From positions 32,725 to 96,724 of the forward strand of contig JANBPK010001053.1 in NCBI GenBank assembly GCA_027579435.1: 64,000 nt of DNA, in the 5' to 3' direction. The DNA comes from Candolleomyces eurysporus (taxonomy: Eukaryota > Basidiomycota > Agaricomycetes > Agaricales > Psathyrellaceae). Both the position numbers and the translations under genes were made by a program. The notes under the pieces are model-generated. The model did not search any database, was not told the origin of the DNA, and saw nothing but the letters and a program-made list of their open reading frames with translations. Shown piece by piece: positions 17,170 through 28,677 of this stretch (its first letter is position 1; the number at the start of each line of letters is the position of its first letter).

Positions 17170-19145
17170 ATGACGAGCTATCTCAGCGGTGCCCACGATT
17201 TCTCTCTGAACGAGCTCAAAGTGGTCAACGTAGCACCTTCAATTGGTGACCCTCTTCACGGTGAGCCGAAATCCTCAGGCGCTGTGGCTCAAATACCGTA
17301 CTCCAGTCGAATTTAACATCTGTCCCAGAACTAGCGTCTCACATCGCAGCAGGAGCCTTGCACGATTCGGATGAACGCTGCGACGCCCCCAAATGTCATC
17401 CAGAGACTCGAGTCGCCGTCCAAGACGAGATTTACGGCTGGATCATCCATGGTGACCCAGACCCGGAGCAGAAGATAACGAACATAAAATGGGTCACAGG
17501 CCCTGCGGGCACAGGAAAAAGCGCCATTATCGGGTCGTTGGCGGATACGTGCAAGGAAAATGGGGTACTGGCGGTGACATTTTTTTTTCTCTTCTTCAGC
17601 ATCCCTTCAGCGTCGAACGAAGACAGCTTTCATCCCCACCTTGGCGTACCAACTTGCACGGCATCTACCCGGACTCAAGGATCCTGTGGGGCACGCGATG
17701 CAGGATGATCCACTTTTATTCAAGAAAAATCTTCGTGTACAAATGGAGGCACTCATCCTGATGCCCTTGCGACGGATCGCGGTCAAGCCAACCCAGCCAG
17801 GCGTCGTGTTGGTCGACGGGCTCGATGAGTGCGAGGCAGAGCAGTATCTTGACACTCATGCCCCTTCTTCCAGAGGGCCGACGACGCGGAGAACACAAGA
17901 CGAAGACCAGTTGGAGATTCTGCAAGTGCTGTGGGAGGCCTCCCTCGACCCTGCATTCCCCTTCCGAATTATCATTGCCAGCCGACCAGAACGTGTCTTT
18001 CGGGAGTTCTTCGAAAACGACAAGCAGGGGTCTCCTCTCGTCCCCCCTCTCGTTCTAGACGAGAAATACAACCCCGACGCGGACATCGCACTGTTTCTGC
18101 AAGCCAAGTTCAGTGAAATCCGACGTCGGTACAAGCTCAGTGCGTCATGGCCTTCCCCGGAAATTCTGGCCACTTTGCTTGACCAGGCCTCAGGCCAGTT
18201 CATTTACGCGGCCACCATCATTCGGTACATCACAACTTCACGTCAAGGAAATCCTCAAATACTCCTTGACCGGGCACTGAAAGCGAAGTCAACAAGCCCA
18301 GGGACGAACCCCTTTTCCTATCTTGACAGCTTCTACACCCATATCCTGCAGTCCGCCCCAGATCCTATCCTAGCTGTAAAGTGGCTTTGGGTCATCAAGG
18401 GAGAATTGCCCGATCGCCACCCTCTCTTCTCAAGCATGGGCGCTGCCTTACTTGTCAATCTGCTGCTTCAATCAGACGACGGCGACGCAGAGCATGTGCT
18501 TGGAGACCTACACTCCCTGATCAACATACCTCCTTCCGACGATTTAGAGTCGCCATACAGAGCTTACCATAAATCCCTTTACGATTATCTGGGAAACGAA
18601 GGCCGTTGCGGGCCACTTTATGTTAATGATGTGGACGGGGCACAGTTCATCTGGGACAGGATGTTCAATATCTGTAAACGTGAGTCCACCTCCATCACCG
18701 CAGGCGGCCTGCACAACATTGTCTGGTACTAATCTTCTCCTATGCAGACAGAGGCTCACCAGCATGTCGTCCATCAGAACAGGAGAGGTTCTTTAATTTC
18801 TTCTTCCATCTTAGACTGCCCGATCTCCCGCGGGACTTGGGCCGAAGGCTCGATACCTCACCATCTTCCGTTGATTGGTGGGCGTCGCGGTGTGTCGAGT
18901 CAAACGGGAACCTTGAATGGATGTTCTATATTATCCATCGAAATGTGTGTACAGTGCCCGTCTCTTCCTCTTGAGTAGCTTGCTGATGTCTTTCCCAGTG
19001 TTTTTGGTATCGGTGCAACCCAGCGTGCAAAATGTGGCGGAGATCCATTCTTCATCACCGCAAAATAGCCAAGCGGAAAGTACCAAGTTGGAAGTCCATC
19101 CTTTGGAGTCGATTTGACAAATATCATCTTCCTTCATTCTATTAA
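17170..19145 (+). CDS. NACHT NTPase, array copy 1 (one homopolymer frameshift)
   Basis: Exons 17170-17260, 17329-18679, 18748-18944, 18999-19145. The NACHT domain has Walker A GPAGTGKSAI, Walker B VVLVDGLDECE and a following RI.IASRPE segment (sensor-like). No WD40, ankyrin or TPR repeats follow; instead there is a helical region of about 350 residues and a Cys/Trp tail encoded by exon 4. NACHT proteins are STAND ATPases that act as switches, and in fungi they are linked to non-self recognition and cell death; no function is shown for this family. At about 17580-17588 a T9 run replaces the T8 of copy 4 and shifts the frame by one. With that base removed the product is 594 residues. I think a sequencing error is more likely than a true lesion. 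Confidence 0.85.
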
Positions 19146-19748
19146 TTTCTAAACGCCATGGCCCCGCTTTCTATGAACATTTGCCCATTCAGCTCTACTA
19201 GTATGAGGCTGAATGTGCCCCGTAGATCGATCGGATCTTGCTGTTTATGATAAATGGAATCATTGGATGCTCAATGCCCGAATGCCGTTGAGCAGAATCA
19301 TCTACACCCTGTAGGAACACTGGCGGACGAACGCCGGAGAGGGGTTCCTGGCCGTTTAGAAAAAATGAACGACTCCTCGTACTTACAGCGTGCCCACACA
19401 TCAGCTCGACTTTGTGGTTTTGAAAAGGCTACGTCCAAGAACGATCGCTTGCCATCCGATACCAGCCAGATCTGGACGATGAGAAGCTATGTATTGAGGA
19501 CTCTTTTTGAGTCAAGGACATCGATTATCTTAAGTCGTCAGCTGGTCTTGTAATCAACCCAGGAAAACTGTGATTCTGATTACTGAACTGTGCTGTGACC
19601 AAACTCAGCGTCGAATTACGGGCGCACGCTTCTGATGGCAGCATTCCCAACGCGACCCGACCGTTGGACACTGCCTCTTAGGCGCTTATAGGCGCCTTGA
19701 CCCGGGCACGAAACGACTTTAATCCCTCACCCTTCCCTGACATCAACC
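19146..19748. repeat. Spacer between NACHT-1 and NACHT-2
   Basis: No gene is supported. About 19190-19560 recurs after NACHT-2 (about 21760-22100) and, more diverged, after NACHT-3. About 19570-19748 recurs upstream of NACHT-3 and NACHT-4, including a CTTCTGATGGCAGCATTC block and a CTGCCTCTTAGGCGCTTA block. These are the shared 3' flank and promoter of the unit. Confidence 0.8.
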
Positions 19749-21710
19749 ATGACGAGCTATCTCGGCGGCGCCCATGAATTCTCTGTCAACGAGCTCAAGA
19801 TTGTCAACATAAACCCTCCCACTACGGTTGATCCTCGAAATGGTGAGAGCTCCTCAGGCTGACTTACCGAACTGCAGTCCCATTTACTACCCTCTGTCGC
19901 AGAGCTAGCGTCCCGAATAGCAGCAGGAGCCTTGCACGACTCGGAAGAACGCTGCGACGCGCCCAAATGCCATCCAGAAACTCGAGTCGCCGTCCAAGAC
20001 GAGATATACAGCTGGATCGTCCATGGTGACCCAGACCCGGAGCAGAAGATCGTGAACATCAAATGGGTCACAGGTCCAGCGGGGACGGGGAAGACCGCCA
20101 TCATGGGATCTCTGGCAGATACGTGCAAGAAAAATGGGGTACTGGTCGTGACATTTTTCTTCTCTTCAGCGTCCCCTCAACGTCGAACGAAGACGGCTTT
20201 CATTCCCACCTTGGCGTACCAACTTGCACAGTACCTACCTGGGCTCAGGGATCCTGTGGGACAAGCCATGCAGGACGACCCACTTCTGTTCAAGAAGAAT
20301 CTTCGCGTCCAGACGGAGGCACTCATCCTGACCCCTTTGCGACGGATGGCGGCCGATTCAACGCAGCCAGGCGTCGTGTTGATCGACGGGCTCGATGAGT
20401 GCGAGGCAGAGCAGTATTTTGACTCTCATATCTCTTCATCCGGACGGCCAACAACACGGAGAACACAAGACGAAGACCAGTTGGAGATTCTGCAAGTGCT
20501 GTGGGAGGCCTCCCTCGACCCTGCATTCCCTTTCCGAATCGTCATTGCCAGCCGACCAGAACGTGTCTTTCGGGAGTTCTTTCAAAACGACAAGCAAGGG
20601 TCTCCTTTCTCTTCCCCTCTCGTCCTAGACGAGAAATACAACCCCGACGCGGACATCGCACTGTTTCTGCAAGCCAAGTTCGGTGAAATTCGACGTAGGT
20701 ACAAGCTCGATCCGTCATGGCCTTCACCGGAAATACTGGCCACTTTGCTTGACCAGGCCTCAGGCCAGTTCATTTACGCGGCCACCATCATTCGGTATAT
20801 TACAACTTCCCGTCAAGGAAACCCTCAAATACTCCTTGACTGGGTGTTGAAAGTGAAGCCAACAAGCCCAGGGACGAATCCCTTTTCCCACCTTGACGCC
20901 CTCTACACTCATATCTTGCAGTCCACCCCAGATCCTAGATTAGCTGTGAAGTGGCTTTGGGTCATCAAGCGAGAATTGGTCGGTGGCCATATTCTCTTCT
21001 TCTTAAGCATGGGCGCTGCCTTGCTTGTCAATCTGTTGCTTCAATCAGACGACGGTGACGCAGAGCATGTGCTCGGAGACCTACACTCCCTGATCAACAT
21101 ACCTCCTTCCGACGATTTATCATCACCATACAGAGCTTACCATAAATCCCTTTACGATTATCTGGGAAGCGAAGGCCGTTGCGGGTCACTTTATGTTGAT
21201 GATGTGGACTTGGCACAGTTCATCTGGGGCAGGATGTTGAATATCTGTAAACGTGAGTCCATCTCCATCACCGCAGGTGGCCTGCACAATAATTGTCTGC
21301 TAACCTTCTCCTATACAGACAGAGGCTCATCGGCATGTCGTCCATCAGACCAGGAGAGGTTCCTTGATTTCTTTTTCGGTCTTGAGCCGCCTTATCTCCC
21401 GCGGGACTTGTACAGAAGGCTCGATATCTCACCACCTTCCGTTGATTGGTGGGCGTCGGGGTGCGTCGAGTCAAACGGGAACCCTGAATGGATGTTCTAT
21501 ATTGTTCATCGAAATGTGTGTGCAGTGTCTGTCTCTTCCTCTTGAGTAGCTTACTGACGCCTTTCCCAGTGTTTTTGGTATCGGTGCAACCCAGCATGCA
21601 AAGTGTGGCGGAGATCCATCATTCATCACTGCAAAATAGCTAAACGAAAAGTACCAAGTTGGAAGTCTATCCTTCAGAGTCGATTCAACAAGAATCTTCT
21701 CCCATTCTAA
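19749..21710 (+). CDS. NACHT NTPase, array copy 2 (intact)
   Basis: Exons 19749-19842, 19903-21252, 21319-21515, 21570-21710 give an uninterrupted 593 residues. Exon 1 encodes about 31 residues beginning MTSYLGGAHEFSVNELKIVN. Exon 2 holds the NACHT domain (Walker A GPAGTGKTAI, Walker B VVLIDGLDECE) and the helical region that ends near NICK. Exon 3 contains SSVDWWAS or its PSVDWWAS variant, and exon 4 the CFWYRCNPACK tail. It is the best reference for the family in this window because no frame correction is needed. The start is fixed by conservation of the MTSYL start in all four copies. Confidence 0.9.
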
Positions 21711-22291
21711 ACGTCATAGCCCCGCTTTCTATGGACCTTCGATCATCCAACTCTACTAGTATGAGGCTAAATGTCGCCGTAGATCGATTGGATCTTGCTG
21801 TTTATGATAAATGGACTCATTGAATGCTCAATGCCCGAATGCCGTCAAGCAGAATCAGCTACACCCATCTGGGAACACTGGTGGACGAACGCTGGAGAGA
21901 GGTTCCTGGCCGTTTAGAAAAAATGAATGACTCCTCGTACTTACAGTGTGCCCACACATCAGCTCGGTTTTGTCAAAGGCTATGTCCAAGAACGATCGCT
22001 TGCCATCTGATACCAGCCAGATCTGGACGACGAGAGGCTATTGAGGGCTGTTTTTGAGTCCAGGACACCGATCATCCTAAGTCGTCAGCTGGTCCTGTAA
22101 TCGGCTCAGGAAAACTGTGAGTCTGAACACTGAACTGTGCTGTGACCAAACTCAGCGTCGAATTACGGACGCATGCTTCTGATGGCAGCATTCCCTACGC
22201 GACCGTTGGACACTGCCTCTTAGGCGCTTACAGGCGCCTTGACCCTGGGCACAAAACGACTTGAATCCCTCACCCTTCCCTGACATCAACC
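21711..22291. repeat. Spacer between NACHT-2 and NACHT-3
   Basis: Same organisation as the first spacer and highly similar to it, with small indels. No gene is supported. Confidence 0.8.
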
Positions 22292-24257
22292 ATGACGAGC
22301 TATCTCAGCGGCGCCCATGATTTCTCTGTCAACGAGCTCAAGATTGTCAACATAAACCCTCCCACTACGGTTGATCCCCTAAACGGTGAGAGCTGCTCAG
22401 GCTCACTTACCGAACTGCAGCCCCTATTTATCACCCTCTGTCGCAGGGCTAGCGTCTCGAATAGCAGCAGGAGCTTTGCACGACTCGGAAGAACGCTGCG
22501 ACGCGCCCAAATGCCATCCAGAAACTCGAGTCGCTGTCCAAGACGAGATATACAGCTGGATCGTCCATGGTGACCCAGACCCGGAGCAGAAGATCGTGAA
22601 CATCAAATGGGTTACAGGTCCAGCGGGGACGGGGAAGACCGCCATCATGGGATCTCTGGCAGATACGTGCAAGAAAAATGGGGTACTAGTCGTGACTTAT
22701 TTCTTCTCTTCAGCATCCCCTCAGCATCGAACGAAAACAGCTTTCATCCCCACCTTGGCGTACCAGCTTGCACAGTATCTACCCGGATTCAAGAGTCCTG
22801 TGGGAGAAGCCATGCAGGACGATCCGCTCTTATTCAAGAAAAATCTCCGTGTTCAGATGGAGGCGCTCATCTTGACGCCTTTGCGACGGATCGCGGTCAA
22901 ATCAACCCAGCGAGGCGTCGTGTTGGTCGACGGGCTCGATGAGTGCGAGGCAGAGCAGTATCTTGACACTCATGTCTCTTCATACAGAGCGCCTACAACG
23001 CGGAGAACACAATACGAAGATTGGTTGGAGATTCTGCAGTTGCTGTGGGAGGCCTCCCTCGACCCTGCATTCCCCTTCCGAATCGTCATTGCCAGCCGAC
23101 CAGAACGTGTCTTTCGGGAGTTCTTCGAAAGCGACAAACAAGGATCCCCTTTCGCTTCCCCTCTGGTTCTAGACGAGAAATACAACCCCGACGCGGACAT
23201 CGCACTGTTTCTGCAAGCCAAGTTCGGTGAAATTCGACGTCGGTACAACCTCACTCCGTTATGGCCTTCCCCGGAAATTCTGGCCACTTTGCTTGACCAG
23301 GCCTCAGGCCAGTTCATTTACGCGGCCACCATCATTCGGTATATCACAACTTCACGTCAAGGAAATCCTCAAATACTCCTTGACCGGGCGCTGAGAGCGA
23401 AGTCAACAAGCCCAGGGACGAACCCCTTTTCCTATCTTGACAGCTTCTACACCCATATCCTGCAGTCCGCCCCAGATCCTATCCTAGCTGTAAAGTGGCT
23501 TTGGGTCATCAAGGGAGAATTGCCCAATCGCCACCCTCTCTTCTCAAGCATGGGCACTGCCTTACTTGTCAATCTGCTGCTTCAATCAGACGACGGCGAC
23601 GCAGAGCATGTGCTTGGGGACCTACACTCCCTGATCAACATACCTCTTTCTGACGATTTAGAGTCGCCATACAGAGCTTACCATAAATCCCTTTACGATT
23701 ATCTGGGAAACGAAGGCCGTTGCAGGTCACTTTATGTTGATGATGTGCACTTGGCACAGTTCGTCTGGGGCAGGATGCTCAATATCTGTATACGTGAGTC
23801 CATCCCCATTGCAGGTGACCTGCACGATAAAGATACTAACCTCCTCTTCTACAGACAGAGGCTCAACGGCATGTCGTCCGTCAGATCAGGAAAGGTTTCT
23901 TCGCTTCTTTTTTGGCCTCTACCTGCCCTATCTCCCGCGGAACCTGGGCCAAAGGCTAGCTATTCCACCATCTTCCGTTGACTGGTGGGCGTCGGGGTGT
24001 GTTGTGTCAAATGGGCCTGTTTGGTGGGTGTTCTATAGAGTCCATCAAAATGTGTGTACAGTGTCCTCTCTTCCTCTTGAGTAGTTTACTGACTCCTTTC
24101 GCAGTGTTCCTGGTATCGTTGCAACGCACCATGCAAAATGTGGCGAAAATCCGTCCTTCATCACTGCAAAATAGCTAAGCGGAGAGTACCAAGTTGGCAA
24201 TGGTTCCTTCAGAACCGATTTAACAGGGGTCGTCATTTCTTCTCTGCAGGGACATAG
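22292..24257 (+). CDS. NACHT NTPase, array copy 3 (intact)
   Basis: Exons 22292-22385, 22447-23793, 23855-24051, 24105-24257 give 596 residues with no correction. Architecture as in copy 2: Walker A GPAGTGKTAI, Walker B VVLVDGLDECE. Within exon 2 the C-terminal half is closer to copy 1 (for example the GELPNRHPLFSSMG stretch, against GELPDRHPLFSSMG in copy 1). The N-terminal half is closer to copy 2, which suggests gene conversion or unequal crossing-over. The first residue after intron 1 is Gly instead of Glu. The tail is the most altered of copies 1-3: C-S-W-Y-R-C and a changed C terminus. Confidence 0.9.
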
Positions 24258-24769
24258 CCCCTTTCTATACACCTTTGACCTCCAACTCTACCAGTACGGG
24301 AGTGAATGCACGCCGTGATTGATTGAATATGACAAATGGAATCCTTGGATACTCGTACTCAATATTCAATGTCCGCATATCGTTAAGCAGAATCATCTAC
24401 ACTCTATGGGAACGCTGGTCGACGAACACGAGAGAGGGATTGCTTGCCGTCTAGAAAAAATGAATGACTCCTCTTACAGTGTGCCCACAGCTTGACTTGG
24501 TGGATTTGAATCGGCTGTGTCGGGGCGGCTATCTGGTGTGACTCCAGGTCGATCGTCGTAGGTGATCCTGATGTTCATGATCAGTTTCGTGAAAGACTCG
24601 GGAAAACTGTAATTATGAACGCTGTGGCCAAATTCGGCGTCCAACTACCGACGCATGCTTCTGATGGCAGCATTCGTTAGAACACTGCCTCTTAGGCGCT
24701 TACACGCCCACAGCCTGCTTTATCCTGGCACAACACGCCTTGACCTTCCCACCTTCCCTGACATCGACC
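24258..24769. repeat. Spacer between NACHT-3 and NACHT-4
   Basis: Shorter and more diverged version of the array spacer. The CTTCTGATGGCAGCATTC and CTGCCTCTTAGGCGCTTA blocks remain upstream of NACHT-4. No gene is supported. Confidence 0.75.
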
Positions 24770-26786
24770 ATGACGAGCTATCTCAGCGGCGCCCACAATT
24801 TCTCTGTCAACGAGCTCAAAGTTGTCAACACAAACCCTCCCATTGTTGATCCTCTGAACGGTGAGAGCTGCTCAGGCTCACTTACCAAACTGCAGCCCTA
24901 TTTATCACCCTCTGCCGCAGAGCTAGCGTCTCGAATTGCAGCAGGAGCCTTGCACGACTCGGAAGAACGCTGCGACGCGCCCAAATGCCATCCAGAAACT
25001 CGAGTCGCCGTCCAAGACGAGGTTTACAGCTGGGTTGTCCATGGTGACCCAGACCCGGAGCAGAAGATCGTGAACATCAAATGGGTCACAGGTCCAGCGG
25101 GGACGGGGAAAACTGCCATCATGGGGTCGCTGGCAGATACGTGCAAGAAAAATGGGGTACTGGTCGTGACATTTTTTTTCTCTTCTTCAGCATCCCTTCA
25201 GTGTCGAACGAAGGCAGCTTTTATCCCCACCATGGCGTACCAACTTGCACAGTGCCTGCCCGGACTCAAGGATCATGTGGGTCAAGCCATGCAGGACGAT
25301 CCACTTTTGTTCAAAAAAAATCTTCGTGTCCAGATGGAGGCATTCATCCTGACGCCTTTGCGACGGATCGCGGCCAACTCAACGCAGCCAGGTGTCGTGT
25401 TGATCGACGGGCTCGATGAGTGCGAGGCGGGACAGCCCTCTGACTTTGATGGCTCATCACACAGAGGGTCCATGGCGCGGCGAACGAAGGACCAAGATCA
25501 ATTGGAGATTTTGCAAGTACTGCGAGAAGCCTCGCTGGACCCCGCATTTCCCTTCCGAATTGTCATTGCCAGCCGACCAGAGCGTGTCTTTCGGCAATTC
25601 TTCAGTGGGTCTCTGTTTGCCCCCTCTCTCGTTCTGGACGAGAAATACAACCCAGACGCGGACATCGCACTGTTTCTGCAAGCCAAGCTCAGTGAAATCC
25701 GGCGTCAATACAACCTCAGTCCGTCATGGCCTTCCCCGGAAGTGCTGGCCATTTTGATTGACCAATCCTCCGGCCAATTCATCTATGCGGCCACCGTCAT
25801 TCGATATCTCACAACTTCCCGTCAAGGAAATCCTCATACGCTCCTTGATCGTGTGTTGAAAGTGAAGCCAACCAGCTCGAAGACAAACCCTTTCTCCTAT
25901 CTCGACGCCTTCTACACCCATATCTTGCAGTCCGCCCCGGATCCTATACTAGCCGTGAAGTGGCTTTGGACCATCAGGGGGAGATCGCCCGCTGGTTATG
26001 CTCTCTTCATACTCACTCAGATGGGCGTCCAGCTCGATATGTCCCCTGCTTTCGATATCAATATGCTACTTCAAGTAGACGACGGTGACGCCGAGCATGT
26101 GCTTGGAGACCTGCACTCCTTGATCAGCATACCTCCTCCCAACGACTTGACATCGCCATATAGACCTCACCATAAATCTTTGATGGATTTTATGGGTGAT
26201 GAGAACCGCTGTGGGCCACTTTACGTCCAGGATGTGCACTATAATGAGTTTTTCTGTGAACGATTCTCCGAGATATGTATACGTGAGTACTTATTCATGA
26301 TTTTGGTCATTTTGCGGCTATTGACCCTGTCTTTTGCAGACAGAGGGTCACTGACGTGCCGTTCGTCAGACCAGACCAGATTTCTTTTTTTTCTTTTTTN
26401 AGCTTTAGACCGCCGTTGCCGCGGGCCCTATCTCGACTCAAATTCGCATCATCTTCCGTTGACTGGTGGGCGTCACGAGTTATTGAGGTGGGTTTTCACC
26501 CAGCAATTAACTGGATGTTCAGCGCTGTTCACCGGGATGTATGTATAGCGGCCCTTTCTTCCTTCTGTTTAAACATTGTTCTGACATCCTTCCCTAGTGC
26601 CCTTGGTTCCTCTGCAGCCCAACATGCAAACTGTGGCGGTCATCCATCTCGCGTCAATGTGAGAAAGCTGGTTGGAAACCGATACTGAGACGGAAGTGGC
26701 TCCTTCGTCGCATTCTCGGATTCCGACGTATAGTACAGGCTACCGTTGAAGCTGGCTCTCCCGAGATGCCGAGCCTGAATGCGTAG
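24770..26786 (+). CDS. NACHT NTPase, array copy 4 (diverged; N in exon 3)
   Basis: Exons 24770-24860, 24921-26282, 26340-26538, 26598-26786. The NACHT domain is intact (GPAGTGKTAI; VVLIDGLDECE). It differs from the other copies by a remodelled segment after Walker B, a deletion near the RQFF segment, and a different C-terminal tail, longer and Arg-rich after the conserved C.W..C...CK.WR core. A T-rich stretch ending in N at 26400 puts the two halves of exon 3 in different frames; one added base at the N would join them at SVDWWAS. The expected product is about 613 residues. The frame at the N needs confirmation. Confidence 0.8.
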
Positions 26787-26927
26787 TATTCGTTGTACAT
26801 GGACTGGCGTTCGTCTACCCTCGTATAATACTTGCAGAAGAACATCGAAGAATAATTCGCATGTGCAATTGTTTACTGGAATAAACTGAAGCTGTTATCT
26901 GTTGCCAGCCAGTGATGGAGGCTAGTA

Positions 26928-27197
26928 CTATCGTCAACCCTTGATTCGGTCAGGGCCCTGGTTCGGTCAGTCACACAATGTCACGCTTTTTGGCCGGAAA
27001 GCGTGACGGGTGTGACAGTTGACCGAATTTCTTTTCATTCAAAATTTGGGCTTTCTCCTCCAGAAAAAAAGGAATTTGAGGTGCCATAGGTCAATGAATA
27101 CAAATATCATAGCATGAGCCTTGAATTTTGACGAGGAGAGCATGAAATGAGAAAGTGACCGAATGAGGGGCCTGACCGAATCAGGGGTTGACGATAG
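26928..27197. mobile_element. 270 bp MITE with TA target duplication
   Basis: The ends are near-perfect inverted repeats of about 28 bp: the left begins CTATCGTCAACCC and the right ends GGGTTGACGATAG, with one mismatch in the first 27 positions. The element is flanked on both sides by TA (26926-26927 and 27198-27199). Internal GGTCA/TGACC motifs recur. No coding capacity is visible. Size, inverted repeats and TA duplication fit a non-autonomous Tc1/mariner-type element. It sits just downstream of NACHT-4. Confidence 0.9.
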
Positions 27198-27372
27198 TAT
27201 TGCTGATCTAGGTCAATTGTACGCGATCAAGATCACCGAGCCCGCCGGTAACTCAAGCATCATCATGACCTCTTGCACATTTATTGTTCTCCTCCTTTGT
27301 CTTTCTTCTTGACCATCCATTGAATCTCTTCTCTATTCTCTTTTCTTCTCCTCCCTTTCTCCACCCACCAGG

Positions 27373-28677
27373 ATGTCTGAAGGCAAGGCAACGTTGTTCG
27401 CGGACAGAGAAGAGTGGAAAGACGTCGAGCCTTTGGAGCAATATGAGAACATGAACCCCCTAGCGCCCATCTTGTACACGCCTGAATGTGAGTGAGCACT
27501 TTCGTAAGCCTTTGGGAGCTTTATCCAAGTACTGATGGTGAAACATCAGACAAGGATGCCACAGGCTACTTCCGAGCGATCGCAAAGAGTGGGGAGAAGA
27601 GTCCTCGTGTGCTTGTGCTCACAGAAGCGATCATACGGATGAATCCAGGACACTATTCAGCATGGTGGGTTGTTCAGTGCAACGAAACAAAATCGGGGCT
27701 AACATCAAGGCTGAATGTACAGGCAATACCGATACGAGACCCTACTTGCGATCGACGCCCCACTCGATGTCGAGCTGAAGCTCATGAACGAGTTTGCAGT
27801 CAAGTACCTCAAATCGTACCAAGTTTGGCACCATCGCCGACTGCTGGTCACTATTATGCGAAAGCCTGTTCCGGAGCTAGAGTTCATCACCCTCTCCCTG
27901 TCCGAGGATAGCAAGAACTATCACACCTGGTCCTACAGACAGTGGCTCCTCGCGTACTTCAACGACGAGGAAGATCTGTGGGCGAAAGAGCTGGACTTTG
28001 TTGAGCGAATGCTGACCCAGGACATCCGAAACAACTCTGCCTGGCACCACCGATTCTTCGTGGTTTGGGCCTCTGGCGTGCGAGACGGTGAAGAGGATAG
28101 GGAGCGGGTTCTCAAGCGTGAATTAACGCAAGTTGCCCTCTCCTTACTTCTCACTATTACATTCCTGATTCATTGCCCGATTTTTACAGATATGTCAAGC
28201 AAAGCATCTCGCTCGCACCCAATAACGCTTCTGCTTGGAACTACCTCCGCGGAATCCTCAATCATAACAAGGTTGCCTTCTCCAGCGTTGCAGAGTTTGT
28301 AAAACTGTATACCGTGCCTTACGATGCCTCGAGGAAGGATATCGTCGATGTCGATTTGCCCCCGCCTGGACCATCGGCCGACCTGCCCTGTGCGGCTGCG
28401 ATTGAATTCCTGGCTGATGTTTACGAGCAGGAGGGAGATAAAGACGGGGTTCAGCGGGCCACTGAGGTAGGTTGACTTCGTCAAAGGGTGATGCTCCAGC
28501 TCGCTAAAGTATTCGATGCGCCAACCAGTTGTGGAAGTCCCTTGCCTCTGAGCATGATACCATCCGAGTCAAGTAAGTATGCTTGATCCCCGACTTTCGA
28601 CGGTGTAACTTATTCCTTCTCTTTGCAGGTATTGGGAACATCGGATTAGGGAAGCTTTGGAATCAGTGCAATCATGA
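27373..28677 (+). CDS. RAM2: Protein farnesyl/geranylgeranyl transferase alpha subunit
   Basis: Six exons (27373-27487, 27550-27664, 27723-28127, 28190-28466, 28529-28572, 28629-28677) give 334 residues. The sequence shows the tandem prenyltransferase alpha repeats: NPGHYSAWQYR, SYQVWHHRR, NYHTWSYRQW, NNSAWHHRFF and NNASAWNYLRG, each with the Asn-x-x-x-Trp pattern of the helical repeats. The alpha subunit is shared by farnesyltransferase and geranylgeranyltransferase I and binds the prenyl diphosphate together with the beta subunits, which attach lipid to CaaX proteins such as Ras and Rho. The length is normal. Intron 3 (28128-28189) uses a GC donor with a perfect GCAAGT context; a GT donor in this place would break the frame. 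Confidence 0.94.

Larger units (their letters stand above)
17170..26786 (+). repeat. Tandem array of four NACHT gene units
   Basis: Four direct copies of one gene plus spacer start at 17170, 19749, 22292 and 24770 (offsets 2579, 2543 and 2478 bp). Coding exons, introns and spacers all align, so whole gene units were duplicated. Copies 1, 2 and 3 share long near-identical stretches; copy 4 is clearly more diverged, mainly in its 3' third. Confidence 0.95.

Noticed and set aside
19190..24600. Spacers of the NACHT array as possible fifth gene family
   Set aside because: Similarity is as expected for duplicated flanks; frames differ between copies and contain stops.
17607..25757. Recurrent antisense and alternate-frame ORFs in the NACHT genes
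   Set aside because: They recur only because the sense genes are duplicated; none has recognisable features.
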